Shown here: positions 8,135 to 17,092 of the stretch, in pieces
How the letters are laid out: each line of letters starts with the position of its first letter
Position numbering within the stretch: position 1 is the first letter of the stretch
Source: DAONDQ01 sp035402645
GTDB taxonomy: Bacteria; Cloacimonadota; Cloacimonadia; Cloacimonadales; DAONDQ01
Assembly: GCA_035402645.1 (NCBI GenBank)
Contig: DAONDQ010000002.1
Span: 5,162-69,161 of the forward strand
Direction: 5' to 3'
Length of the DNA: 64,000 nt
Translations under genes and position numbers: made by a program
The notes under the pieces: model-generated
Database searches by the model: none
Seen by the model: the letters and a program-made list of their open reading frames with translations, nothing else
Told to the model about the DNA's origin: nothing

Positions 8135-8504
8135 TTCCCCGCTCTTTTGCAAAGAGAGGGGTAGGGGAGAGTTAGAAATTCTTTTTTGAAGTCCGCATGC
8201 CCTGATAGAGAGTGATTCAGTACAAGCAGATATTGGGCATTTGAACTCCAAAATCCAGATTCCCCGCTCTTTTGTAAAGAGAGGGGTAGGGGAGAGTTAG
8301 ATATTCTTTTTGAAGTCCGCATGCCCTGGTAGAGAGTGATTTATTTAAGCTGATATTGGGCATTTGAACTCCAAAATCCAGATTCCCCGCTCTTTTGTAA
8401 AGAGAGGGGTTAGGGGAGAGTTAGATATTCTTTTTGAAGTCCACAAGCCCTGATAGAGAGTGGTTCAATACAAACTGATATTGGGCTTTTGAACTCCAAA
8501 ATCA
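8135..8504. repeat. three tandem ~123 bp repeats
   Basis: Units start at 8135, 8260 and 8383 (lengths 125, 123 and 122 bp). Each begins TTCCCCGCTCTTTTG(C/T)AAAGAGAGGGG, which contains a CTCTTT/AAAGAG stem, and ends TTGAACTCCAAAATC. The array fills the whole space between the Nudix gene and valS. It is too long in period and too similar throughout to be a CRISPR array. Confidence 0.85.
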
Positions 8505-8542
8505 TAAAAAATCAACACCTATTGAAAATAGAGGATATACAA

Positions 8543-11194
8543 ATGGAACTGAATAAAACCTACGACCCTTCTCAAATTGAGAAGAAATGGTATGACTACT
8601 GGATGAAGGAAGGATTCTTCACACCAGAGATAGATGAAACAAAGCAACCCTATACAATCCTGATACCACCTCCCAATGTGACAGGTGTACTCCACATGGG
8701 GCACGTGCTGAATAACACATTGCAAGACGTGATGATACGCTATAAGCGCATGACGGGAGTTCCCACTTTATGGATTCCCGGAGTCGACCATGCCGGTATT
8801 GCGACGCAGAATATGGTGGAAAAGCAGATTGCAAAGGAAGGTCTATCCCGCCATGACATCGGCAGGGAAGAACTGGTAAAGCGCATTTGGCAGTGGAAAC
8901 AGGAGAAGGGTGATCGCATCATTCTCCAATTGAAGCAACTGGGTTGCTCCTGTGATTGGACAAGGGAACGCTTTACCATGGACGAAGGTCTTTCCCGTGC
9001 CGTGAAGGAAGTGTTCATACACCTGTATGAAAAAGACCTGATCTATAAAGGCAAATACATCATCAATTGGTGTCCACGCTGCGTAACGGCGCTTGCCAAT
9101 GACGAAGTGGAACATGCTGATGAGGAAGGATCATTATGGCATATCCGTTATCCCTTCAAGGATGGAAGCGGGTATGTGACGGTTGCCACCACAAGACCCG
9201 AAACCATGCTCGGTGATACTGCCGTGGCAGTGAATCCGAAAGATAAGAGATACACGAATATTATCGGCAAGACAGTCATTCTTCCCTTCGTAGAACGGGA
9301 AATTCCCATCATTGCTGACGAATATGTGGAGATGGATTTCGGCAGCGGGTATGTGAAGATTACTCCTGCACACGATCCCAATGACTTTGAAGTGGGACGC
9401 CGTCATCAGCTTGAACAGGTACTCGTGATGGACGAACATGGCATCATGAATGCCAATGCCGGTCCTGAATTCGAAGGCATGGACAGGTATGCCTGCCGTG
9501 AGAAGATTGTGAAGATGCTTTCCGATTTGGGATTACTTGAAAAGATAGAAAAGCACAGCCATGCTGTGGGTCATTGCTATCGATGTGACACTGTGATCGA
9601 ACCGTATCTTTCCGACCAGTGGTTCGTTCGTATGCAACCTCTTTCCGTTCCTGCCATCCAAGTGGTGAAGGATGGAAAGGTTCGCTTCCAACCGGAACGC
9701 TGGACAAAGGTGTATATGCATTGGATGGAGAATATCCGTGACTGGTGCATATCCAGGCAAATCTGGTGGGGACATCGAATCCCTGCCTATTACTGTGATG
9801 CATGCGGTGAGATGGTTGTTGCGATAGACAAGCCGAAGGCATGTCCCAAGTGCGGACATACTGAATTCAGGCAGGACGAAGATGTGCTGGATACCTGGTT
9901 CTCTTCCTGGCTGTGGCCCTTCTCTACCATGGGCTGGCCTGAAAAGACGAAGGATTTGGCGTATTTCCTGCCTACGAATCTGCTCATTACTGCTCCGGAG
10001 ATCATCTATCTCTGGGTGGCACGCATGATCATGGCAACCTTGGAATTCGAGGATAAAATTCCATTCGATACAGTACTTCTGCATGGGACAGTGAGAGACA
10101 CACTCGGCAGGAAGCTCAGCAAATCACTGGGGAACTCACCTGACCCAATCGATATCATCGAAAGTGTGGGAGCTGACTCTCTTCGTTTCTCCATGATATT
10201 CAATACACCGAAAGGTGCAGACAGCGTTTGGTCGGATGCCATTCTTGAAAGCGGACGCAATTTCGCTAATAAGATATGGAATGCCTACCGCTATATCATG
10301 ATGAATGTGGAGAAGATCGAAGGTCTTCCGAAGTCAAATGAATTGAGATTGGAACTGGCAGACCGCTGGATATACAGCCGTTTGCAGGAAGTGACTGTCA
10401 ATGTCACTAAGCATTATGAGAACCTGCGCTTCAATGACGCTGCTTCTGAACTCATGCAATTCATCTGGGATGAATACTGCTCATGGTACCTGGAATTATC
10501 CAAGGACAGAGTGTATAATGAGGAAGATGTGGAAGGACAGCGCACAGCAAAATACGTTCTACTCGATGTGCTGCAGTCAGCCATGCGTTTGTTGCATCCC
10601 ATCATGCCGTTCCTGACTGAGGAGATATGGCAGGGTATCAAAACCTACTTCCCGATGGAGGAAACGGCACTGATCATTGCCAAGTTCCCAACAGTAGATA
10701 AAGCAAGATTGGATAAGAATATTGCCGATGACATGGCATTCATGCAGGAAGCCATCACTGCCATCCGTAACCTGAGAAAGCAGGTGAACCTAAGCCCGGC
10801 AACGGAGATCAGTATTGTGATCCGTGTTGCGAATGCGGAACAGTCAAAGCTGTTTGATGAATATCAAAGCTATTTCAACAAGCTGGCGAAGGTCATTTCT
10901 ATGGAAACAGGGGAAGGGATTGCCAAACCAAAGGCTTCCATTGCTGCTGTGGTTCGCAATATCGAAATATATATGCCGTTGAGTGGTTTGGTGGACCTGA
11001 ACCAGGAAACAGCGAAACTGGAGAAGCAGATCGAAAAGCTTCAGAATGAACTGAACGGTATCATGAACAAACTCAACAATGAGAACTTCATGAAGAATGC
11101 AAAGCCGGAAGTGATTGAAAAAGAAAGAGAAAAGCAGGCTGAAGTGCAAACAAAACTTGACCTGACGAAGGAAATATTGAAAGATTTGATATAA
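8543..11194 (+). CDS. valS: valine--tRNA ligase
   Basis: 883 residues from ATG 8543, preceded by GAGGAT; in-frame codons from 8489 would start inside the upstream repeat and are rejected. The class I signature HIGH appears as HMGH (residues 51-54) after PPPNVTG, and the KMSKS loop as KLSKS (524-528) followed by LGNSPDPIDII. Between them lies the CP1 editing domain, with the TTRPETMLGDTAVAV segment. Cysteine pairs (CPRC; CDAC ... CPKC) suggest inserted zinc ribbons, as known in many ValRS. The C-terminus is a coiled coil rich in K/E (from ~820), as usual for tRNA binding. The enzyme charges tRNA-Val in the cytoplasm and hydrolyses mischarged Thr. Length is normal. Confidence 0.97.
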   Translation: MELNKTYDPSQIEKKWYDYWMKEGFFTPEIDETKQPYTILIPPPNVTGVLHMGHVLNNTLQDVMIRYKRMTGVPTLWIPGVDHAGIATQNMVEKQIAKEGLSRHDIGREELVKRIWQWKQEKGDRIILQLKQLGCSCDWTRERFTMDEGLSRAVKEVFIHLYEKDLIYKGKYIINWCPRCVTALANDEVEHADEEGSLWHIRYPFKDGSGYVTVATTRPETMLGDTAVAVNPKDKRYTNIIGKTVILPFVEREIPIIADEYVEMDFGSGYVKITPAHDPNDFEVGRRHQLEQVLVMDEHGIMNANAGPEFEGMDRYACREKIVKMLSDLGLLEKIEKHSHAVGHCYRCDTVIEPYLSDQWFVRMQPLSVPAIQVVKDGKVRFQPERWTKVYMHWMENIRDWCISRQIWWGHRIPAYYCDACGEMVVAIDKPKACPKCGHTEFRQDEDVLDTWFSSWLWPFSTMGWPEKTKDLAYFLPTNLLITAPEIIYLWVARMIMATLEFEDKIPFDTVLLHGTVRDTLGRKLSKSLGNSPDPIDIIESVGADSLRFSMIFNTPKGADSVWSDAILESGRNFANKIWNAYRYIMMNVEKIEGLPKSNELRLELADRWIYSRLQEVTVNVTKHYENLRFNDAASELMQFIWDEYCSWYLELSKDRVYNEEDVEGQRTAKYVLLDVLQSAMRLLHPIMPFLTEEIWQGIKTYFPMEETALIIAKFPTVDKARLDKNIADDMAFMQEAITAIRNLRKQVNLSPATEISIVIRVANAEQSKLFDEYQSYFNKLAKVISMETGEGIAKPKASIAAVVRNIEIYMPLSGLVDLNQETAKLEKQIEKLQNELNGIMNKLNNENFMKNAKPEVIEKEREKQAEVQTKLDLTKEILKDLI

Positions 11195-11196
11195 AA

Positions 11197-11403
11197 TCAA
11201 ACTCACCCGGCTAAAGCCACCCTCTCTTTATCCAAATAGAGGGACAGAAAAGTCNNNNNNNNNNNNNNNNNNNNNNNNNNNNNNNNNNNNNNNNNNNNNN
11301 NNNNNNNNNNNNNNNNNNNNNNNNNNNNNNNNNNNNNNNNNNNNNNNNNNNNNNCTTCCCTTTGGATAAAGGGAAGGTGGCACGGAGTGCCGGATGAGTT
11401 TGA
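11197..11403. repeat. head-to-head palindromic element pair, interrupted by the assembly gap
   Basis: The left half (11197-11254) is the inverted form beginning TCAAACTCACCCGGCTAAAGCC; the right half (11355-11403) is the forward form with stems CTTCCCTTT/AAAGGGAAG and GGCAC/GTGCC. The pair is nearly identical to 11803-11909, which has no gap. Confidence 0.8.
11255..11354. other. scaffold gap (100 N)
   Basis: Exactly 100 N, the conventional length for a gap of unknown size. By comparison with the intact pair at 11803-11909, the flanking bases (..AGTC and CTTCCC..) join without any missing base. Confidence 0.95.
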
Positions 11404-11423
11404 AAAATAATTATCGGAGATGT

Positions 11424-11798
11424 ATGCGAACAATCAATAGGGTATCTGCTAAGCTTAGAAGAAGAGATTTAAGAGAAAATCAAACAGAAGCAGAAAGAGT
11501 GCTTTGGTCTAGATTAAGAAATAGAAGATTCAGAGAATTGAAGTTCAATCGTCAGGTCAGTATCGGTCATTATGTTGCAGATTTTTATTGTGCACAAAAG
11601 AAACTGGTCATTGAATTAGATGGTAGCCAACATATGGAAGAAACTGCAATAGAGTATGATTCAATAAGAACGGAGTATTTGAATAATCTTGGAATCAAAG
11701 TATTGAGATTCAGTAATACGGATATTCTCATGAATATCGATGGTGTATTAGAAAGTCTTTATTATAATATTGAAGAACCTGAAAATGTAATGGAATGA
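11424..11798 (+). CDS. DUF559 (Vsr-like) endonuclease
   Basis: 124 residues from ATG 11424, preceded by CGGAGA; an in-frame ATG at 11394 lies inside the repeat. The DUF559 pattern is complete: RENQTEAERVLWSRLRNR at the N-terminus, then FNRQVSIGHYVADFYC, LVIELDGSQH with the acidic residue of the restriction-endonuclease-like (PD-(D/E)xK/Vsr) core, and GIKVLRFSNTDIL at the C-terminus. The family is predicted to cut DNA; the natural target is not established. The gene is alone between two nearly identical palindromic repeat pairs, with the left repeat ending 20 bp before the start and the right one beginning 4 bp after the stop. Confidence 0.85.
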   Translation: MRTINRVSAKLRRRDLRENQTEAERVLWSRLRNRRFRELKFNRQVSIGHYVADFYCAQKKLVIELDGSQHMEETAIEYDSIRTEYLNNLGIKVLRFSNTDILMNIDGVLESLYYNIEEPENVME

Positions 11799-11802
11799 AT
11801 CA

Positions 11803-11909
11803 TCAAACTCACCCGGCTAAAGCCACCCTCTCTTTATCCAAAGAGAGGGAAAGAGAAGTCCTTCCCTTTGGATAAAGGGAAGGTGGCACGGAGTGCCGGA
11901 TGAGTTTGA
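11803..11909. repeat. head-to-head palindromic element pair (REPIN-like)
   Basis: The inverted element (TCAAACTCACCC..., stem CCCTCTCTTT/AAAGAGAGGG) is joined by AAGAGAAGT to the forward element (stems CCTTCCCTTT/AAAGGGAAGG and GGCAC/GTGCC, end GATGAGTTTGA). The unit is a ~107 bp imperfect inverted repeat. Its last bases contain an ATG in frame with the next gene. Confidence 0.8.
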
Positions 11910-11932
11910 AAAATATTCATCGGGAGGAAATT

Positions 11933-12493
11933 ATGATTGATCAGGAAAAACATGATACCGCAACAGATACCGAAGAGAAAGTAGCCAGGGAAATTCCACC
12001 TGACGAAGCAGAAAATATCAAGGATAGAGTCGTCTTTACAGATGATGAACGTAAGATGAAATTCTACGAGGATCTTCGCAGGAAGGTCAAGGATGTCTCA
12101 AAAAGCAAGGTTGGTAAATTGGGCGGGCAACTGACGGAATATCTGTTCCTTCTTCCCGACTTCTTCATCCTAGTATGCAGACTTGCCATGGATAACAGGG
12201 TTCCCGCGAAGAAGAAAGTCTTTATCGGTGCGATCATCGCTTATCTGCTCATGCCACTTGATATTATTCCGGATTTCATTCCCGTGATCGGTCATATCGA
12301 TGACCTCGTTCTGGTTGTTGTGGGCTTGAACCTCATCCTTAAGGAAATCGACAAGCAAGTATTACTGGATAACTGGAGCGGTGAAGAGAACCTGCTTGAA
12401 ATGATGACCAAGATCACAGCTACTGCAGATCAGTTCCTTGATAAAAATGTATGGCACAGGATCAATGCTTGGATCAGTAAAAAGAGCGAATAA
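11933..12493 (+). CDS. YkvA-like (DUF1232) membrane protein
   Basis: 186 residues from ATG 11933, preceded by the strong site GGGAGGAAATT; the in-frame ATG at 11900 belongs to the repeat. Residues ~90-145 hold the DUF1232 core: VPAKKKVFIGAIIAYLLMP followed by LDIIPDFIPVIGHIDDLVLV, with one or two membrane segments. The N-terminal ~60 residues are charged and probably cytoplasmic. The cellular role of the family is not known. The stop codon directly abuts the ATG of rdgB (TAAATG), so the two are translationally linked. Confidence 0.8.
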   Translation: MIDQEKHDTATDTEEKVAREIPPDEAENIKDRVVFTDDERKMKFYEDLRRKVKDVSKSKVGKLGGQLTEYLFLLPDFFILVCRLAMDNRVPAKKKVFIGAIIAYLLMPLDIIPDFIPVIGHIDDLVLVVVGLNLILKEIDKQVLLDNWSGEENLLEMMTKITATADQFLDKNVWHRINAWISKKSE

Positions 12494-13093
12494 ATGCGTT
12501 TATTGATTGGCAGCAAGAACAAACATAAGATCAAGGAGATCAAGGATATCCTCCAGGGTTTGGATATTGAACTTCTTTCTACTCATGATTTCCCTGATAT
12601 CCCTGATGTGGAGGAAATCCATAGTACCCTGGAAGAAAATGCCATCAAAAAAGCAACGGAAAATGCTGCCTATGCGGACTGTATAGCTCTATCCGATGAT
12701 ACCGGTCTCTTCATTGAAGCCCTTCATGGAGATCCGGGGGTCTATGCTGCCCGATATGCAGGAGAACATTGCTCCTTTGAGGATAACCGGAAGAAAGTCC
12801 TGAAGAATATGTCCGGCATCGCTAATCGGAAAGCCTTCTTTAAAACCGTTGTTGCCTTAGCAAGCCCACAGGGTCTCATAGCGACCACCGAAGGTGTCGT
12901 GGAAGGGGAGATTGGTCTGCTCGATAAAGGGGAAGGTGGTTTTGGGTACGATCCCATCTTCATCGTGGATGGAATCGGAAAGACCTATTCTGAGATGAGT
13001 GATGAAGAAAAGAACCGTCTTTCACATCGTGGAATCGCTTTGCGGAAGATGATTCCCATTCTGGAAGAAATAATACGTAAACATGATAAATAA
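12494..13093 (+). CDS. rdgB: XTP/dITP diphosphatase (RdgB/HAM1 family)
   Basis: 199 residues, the usual length for the family. SKNKHKIKEI near the N-terminus is the substrate-binding signature, SDDTGLFIEAL carries the metal-binding acidic residues, and GEGGFGYDPIF is the conserved C-terminal motif. The enzyme removes non-canonical purine nucleotides (XTP, dITP, ITP) by releasing pyrophosphate, protecting DNA and RNA. It follows the YkvA-like gene without any spacer and precedes the sugar mutase by 25 bp, so the three are likely one operon. Confidence 0.95.
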   Translation: MRLLIGSKNKHKIKEIKDILQGLDIELLSTHDFPDIPDVEEIHSTLEENAIKKATENAAYADCIALSDDTGLFIEALHGDPGVYAARYAGEHCSFEDNRKKVLKNMSGIANRKAFFKTVVALASPQGLIATTEGVVEGEIGLLDKGEGGFGYDPIFIVDGIGKTYSEMSDEEKNRLSHRGIALRKMIPILEEIIRKHDK

Positions 13094-13118
13094 TGAAAGC
13101 TATTAGAGAGGTAATATA

Positions 13119-14471
13119 ATGGTTAATCCCGATATTTTCAGACAATACGACATCCGTGGCGTTGTAGATGTTGACTTGACCAATGAATCCGTATTCCTGA
13201 TCGCCAAAGGATTTGGCACATATATTCGTAGACAGGGTTTGAAGACAGTCGCACTCGGTGGAGATGCCCGACTCAGCACACCCCGTTACAAAGAGCACTT
13301 CTGCAAGGGTCTTCTCGAGACCGGCTGTGATGTGGTCGATGTTGGGATCATGGCTACCCCGGTTCTGTATTATTCCATTTGGAAATTAAAGACAGATGCC
13401 GGTGCGATGATCACTGCCAGCCATAACCCTCCGGAATATAACGGCATTAAACTGAATCGTGGACTGGTGAGTGTTTATGGCGAAGAGATCCAGGATATTC
13501 TGCATCTGATCCAGGCTCAAGATTTCGAATCCGGCAATGGAACCTTAACTACCAATAATGAAATGCATGAATTCTACATGGATTACATCGTGAAAAGTGT
13601 TCATCTTGCCAAGCCGATGAAATGCGTTGTGGACGCAGGAAATGGCACTGGCGGTATATATTTGCCCGAAATTCTGAAACGACTTGGCTGTGAAGTGAAG
13701 GAAATGTACTGTGAGATGGATGGTACTTTCCCGAATCATCACCCTGATCCAACTGTCTTGGAGTATGTTGCTGACCTGGTGGCAGAAATGAAGACAGGTA
13801 AATGGGATGCCGGACTTGGACTGGATGGCGATGCAGACCGCATCGGGTTAATCGATGAGAAAGGCAGCATGGTTTATGGTGACCAGGTTCTCAACATTCT
13901 TGCCCGGGATTACCTCAAGGACAATAAGGGACAGAGAGTGGTCGCAGATGTAAAATGCTCCAAGAATCTGTTCGACGATATTAAAAAGCATGGTGGTGTG
14001 CCCATCATGTATAAGACCGGTCATGCCAATATCAAGGGATACATGGCGGATAATGGGATCAAGATGGGTGGCGAGATGTCCGGGCATATGTTCATCGGTG
14101 ACCGCTATCTTGGTTATGATGATGCCATTTATGCATGCACAAGAATTGTTGAAATTGCTTCCAAGTCTGATAAGAAGATCAGTGAAATGCTTGCAGATGA
14201 ACCGAAGATGTTCAACACTCCCGAAATTCGCTTCGATACCCAGGAAGAAACCAAGTTCTCACATGTCGAAAAAGTGACCCAATCCTTCAAGGATGATGGA
14301 TATGATGTGAATGACATCGACGGTGTCCGTGTCACATTCCCCGATGGTTGGGGACTTGTTCGCGCATCGAACACACAACCCGTTCTTGTGATGCGTTTCG
14401 AGGCAACCACGGAAGCCCGTATGCTCGAAATACAGAAGTTGTTCGAAGACAGGCTGAAACGCTTTGCATAA
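13119..14471 (+). CDS. phosphomannomutase/phosphoglucomutase
   Basis: 450 residues, start ATG 13119 with AGAGAGG upstream. All four alpha-D-phosphohexomutase signatures are seen: TASHNP (residues ~96-101, catalytic phosphoserine), GLDGDADRIG (metal loop, ~232-241), GGEMSGH (sugar-binding loop, ~308-314), and RASNTQPVLVMRFEA (phosphate-binding loop). The enzyme interconverts hexose 1- and 6-phosphates for synthesis of surface polysaccharides. The length and loop sequences fit the PMM/PGM (AlgC-like) group better than glucosamine mutase GlmM. It is the last gene of the ykvA-rdgB operon, which ends at the terminator at 14518. Confidence 0.93.
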   Translation: MVNPDIFRQYDIRGVVDVDLTNESVFLIAKGFGTYIRRQGLKTVALGGDARLSTPRYKEHFCKGLLETGCDVVDVGIMATPVLYYSIWKLKTDAGAMITASHNPPEYNGIKLNRGLVSVYGEEIQDILHLIQAQDFESGNGTLTTNNEMHEFYMDYIVKSVHLAKPMKCVVDAGNGTGGIYLPEILKRLGCEVKEMYCEMDGTFPNHHPDPTVLEYVADLVAEMKTGKWDAGLGLDGDADRIGLIDEKGSMVYGDQVLNILARDYLKDNKGQRVVADVKCSKNLFDDIKKHGGVPIMYKTGHANIKGYMADNGIKMGGEMSGHMFIGDRYLGYDDAIYACTRIVEIASKSDKKISEMLADEPKMFNTPEIRFDTQEETKFSHVEKVTQSFKDDGYDVNDIDGVRVTFPDGWGLVRASNTQPVLVMRFEATTEARMLEIQKLFEDRLKRFA

Positions 14472-14474
14472 AAG

Positions 14475-14509
14475 CAGGTATCAGGTTACTGGTTACAGGT
14501 AACAGGTAT
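14475..14509. repeat. 7 bp periodic array (CAGGTTA type)
   Basis: Five heptamers in a row: CAGGTAT, CAGGTTA, CTGGTTA, CAGGTAA, CAGGTAT. Starts four bases after the mutase stop codon. Confidence 0.6.
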
Positions 14510-14517
14510 AGAATTAG

Positions 14518-14548
14518 AAAAGGCAACCTCATGGTTGCCTTTTATTTT
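14518..14548 (+). terminator. rho-independent terminator after the phosphomannomutase gene
   Basis: Stem AGGCAACC/GGTTGCCT around TCAT, with A-rich bases before and TTTATTTT after. It closes the ykvA-rdgB-mutase operon. Confidence 0.8.
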
Positions 14549-14673
14549 ACCTAAAAACAAGCAGGATTTCATGTAAGTCACCTATAAACAAGCATAGAGA
14601 TAATAGAAACATGATTGAAACCAATATTAATGCCTTTCAAGAGTGCTACATAGGTATTCGGCATCAGGTGTGA

Positions 14674-16926
14674 TCAGTCCTTTTTCACATTAACGGTGAA
14701 GAAGAAGGTGGTACCTATTCCTTCGGTACTTTCCACCCAAATAGTTCCCTGGTGCCTTGAGATGATACGCATGACGGTAGCCAAACCGACTCCAGACCCG
14801 GGGAATTCATCCTGACCATGGAGGCGCTGGAACGGCTGGAATAACTTGTCTGCATATTTCATATCGAATCCTGCGCCGTTGTCCCTTACAAAAAAGACCT
14901 TTTTCCCATTCAGTGTGGTTTTCCCAACTTCGATTGTTGCCTTATCGATCTTGCCGGTGAACTTCCAAGCATTTCCCATGAGGTTTTGCAGAACAAGGCT
15001 CATCATCACACTATCACCTGTAGCCTTGAGATTCTTTTCAATGAGAAATTCTGTGTTGCGGAAAGGATTAGCCTTTTTAAGGTCGTCTGCAATGGCTTCA
15101 GCATATTCACTTAGGTTTAGATCGATTAATTTCATTTCATTACGAGCCACGCGGGATAGGCTGAGTAATGCATCGATCAGGTCAGACATGCGTGCAGACG
15201 ATTCCATGATCCTACGAAGATAGTCTTTTCCGGTGTCATCCAACACAGCCTTGTAGTCTTCATCGAGTGCATGACTGAATCCGCTGATACTGCGCAGAGG
15301 AGCACGAAGGTCATGCGAAACAGAATAGGCGAAGCTTTCCATTTCCTTGTTCAATGCAGCCAGGTCGGAAGTACGATTCAAGACCCTTGTTTCCAGTTCA
15401 GCATTCAATTCACGGATTTCTTCATCAATTCTCTTTCTTTCGGTAATATCTCGAGCTGCAGCATAAAGCAGGGAACCGAAAGGCACTGCATGCCATTCGA
15501 TCCAACGGTAGGAACCATCCTTGCAGCGGTAACGGTTCTCGAATTTGAATAACTCATTCTGACCTTTTAAAATCGAAAGGGCATCCAAGGTGAGTTGCAG
15601 GTCATCCGGATGAACGAGATCGAGGAAGTTCGTATTCAGAAGCTCTGCCAAGGAATAACCGAAGGTTTTCTCCCAGGCAGGATTCAATCGGTGGAAGCGT
15701 CCGTTTATATCTGCGATGCACATGAGATCGATTGCCAATTTGAAGAAACTGTCGAGTTCTTCTGTCTTTTGCATAAGGGCAGTTTCCGCTTCCCTGCGGA
15801 GTGTCAGGTCAGTGCAGATGGCGATATGCTGTTTACCCATGTGGGCAATACGGATCTCAACGACGCGTACCTGTTTATCCTTATTGGTTGCATAAGCTTC
15901 CAATGGCTGAAAATCTGAGTTCGTCTCAACAGATTCCTTGTATCTTTTATCCCATTCCCGCCGAAGATAGCTGCGGTACTTTTCATCCGGGAATACGCAG
16001 TTGAACCAGGTTTCAAGAGATGAATTCTCTTCCAGCACATAACCGAATATGTCTGTATGCTCTTTATTGAGATACTCAATGTCTCCATCATCATTGTAAA
16101 TGACAACACCCACGGGAGCAGCATCGACTAACGCTTCGAATTGGCTCTTGCTCTCCATGAGTTCCTGTTCTGTCGCTTTGAGATCCGAGATATCCATGAT
16201 GAAGCCTTCGAGTTCATCATTTTCAGGACTAATCAGAGAACCTTTTTCCCATACCCAGCGGATATCACCATCTTTTGAACGAATACGATAACTGAGTTGA
16301 TAAGGTTGTTTCCTGAGAAGAGAATCCTGTACTTCATTCCACACATACTGTCTGTCTTCAGGAATGATGAGATCATTGAAGGATATCTTAGAATTATATA
16401 TGAGATCTGCTGGGGTATAACCAGTGAGTTGGAAACATCCCTTACTAACGAATTCCATCGTCCAGTTGTTATCATTCTTACAGCGATATGCCATACCCGG
16501 GAGATTGGACATGAGGGTGGTAACCTGTCTCTGGCTTTCTTCCAGTGCTTTGACGAAGAGCTTTCTATCCGTGATATCCCGTTCGAGTACAACAAGATAT
16601 GTTTTGTTTCCCAACATTGCCAGTTGAACATTGACCTCCACCCAGAACAAATCACCATTCTTCTTTTTTGCTTGCCATTCAAATATCTGTGGTTCCCCTT
16701 CCGAAGTCTTGTACATGAGTTTGAGAGCTTCTTCCTGGGTATAGGGATGGACACTTGAACTGATATCCTGTGTTGTCAGCTTCAGCATTTCATCATAGGA
16801 ATACTGGTAGGTGTCACATGCTTTCTTATTAACATCGATAATATTGCCTGTAATTGGATCGTGAATAAAGATGGAATCATTTACGATATCCAGAATTTCG
16901 CGAAGGTTGGGATAAGTGGAGGGCAT
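14674..16926 (-). CDS. four-PAS sensor histidine kinase
   Basis: 750 residues without signal peptide or membrane helices, so a cytoplasmic sensor. Four PAS domains follow each other at roughly residues 5-120, 130-255, 262-380 and 390-505; the first contains NDSIFIHDPITGNIIDVNKK and the fourth DLMCIADINGRFHRLNP. Then come a HisKA dimerisation domain with phospho-accepting H538 in SVSHDLRAPLRS and an ATPase domain with QNLMGNAWKF (N box), DNGAGFD (G1) and GSGVGLATV (G2). Each PAS-PAC junction ends in a short acidic linker (DIT/DLT-type), as usual. No response regulator gene is adjacent. The ligand is unknown, though PAS domains of this type often sense redox state or small metabolites. It is transcribed divergently from the ABC-F gene across 166 bp. 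Confidence 0.93.
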   Translation of the reverse strand: MPSTYPNLREILDIVNDSIFIHDPITGNIIDVNKKACDTYQYSYDEMLKLTTQDISSSVHPYTQEEALKLMYKTSEGEPQIFEWQAKKKNGDLFWVEVNVQLAMLGNKTYLVVLERDITDRKLFVKALEESQRQVTTLMSNLPGMAYRCKNDNNWTMEFVSKGCFQLTGYTPADLIYNSKISFNDLIIPEDRQYVWNEVQDSLLRKQPYQLSYRIRSKDGDIRWVWEKGSLISPENDELEGFIMDISDLKATEQELMESKSQFEALVDAAPVGVVIYNDDGDIEYLNKEHTDIFGYVLEENSSLETWFNCVFPDEKYRSYLRREWDKRYKESVETNSDFQPLEAYATNKDKQVRVVEIRIAHMGKQHIAICTDLTLRREAETALMQKTEELDSFFKLAIDLMCIADINGRFHRLNPAWEKTFGYSLAELLNTNFLDLVHPDDLQLTLDALSILKGQNELFKFENRYRCKDGSYRWIEWHAVPFGSLLYAAARDITERKRIDEEIRELNAELETRVLNRTSDLAALNKEMESFAYSVSHDLRAPLRSISGFSHALDEDYKAVLDDTGKDYLRRIMESSARMSDLIDALLSLSRVARNEMKLIDLNLSEYAEAIADDLKKANPFRNTEFLIEKNLKATGDSVMMSLVLQNLMGNAWKFTGKIDKATIEVGKTTLNGKKVFFVRDNGAGFDMKYADKLFQPFQRLHGQDEFPGSGVGLATVMRIISRHQGTIWVESTEGIGTTFFFTVNVKKD

Positions 16927-17092
16927 ATCTTCTCCTTAATCATCGAAATGCATGACCTTTATTGAGATTTACCGTTTCTTTTGTAAAGAAATTTCAGTTC
17001 TACATTGAATGTTGTTCCAGGTTACATGTCTTTCCTCTTGACTGTACAAACATAATTTCTACGGAGTCTATGTATGAAAGGAGTAATGAATT

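Noticed and set aside
8135..8504. Possible CRISPR array upstream of valS
   Set aside because: Only three units of 122-125 bp, similar over their whole length with no short repeat/variable spacer pattern, and no cas genes nearby.
9444..10084. Long open frames on the minus strand inside valS
   Set aside because: They mirror strongly coding plus-strand sequence with complete valine-tRNA ligase motifs, have no ribosome binding site and encode low-complexity, histidine/serine-rich products.
11394..11426. Start codons within the repeats (11394 and 11900, both giving MSLKN) as true starts of the DUF559 and YkvA-like genes
   Set aside because: Both lie in repeat sequence; each gene has a later ATG (11424 and 11933) with a better ribosome binding site and a family-typical N-terminus. 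The GGAG in the repeat leaves some doubt for DUF559.
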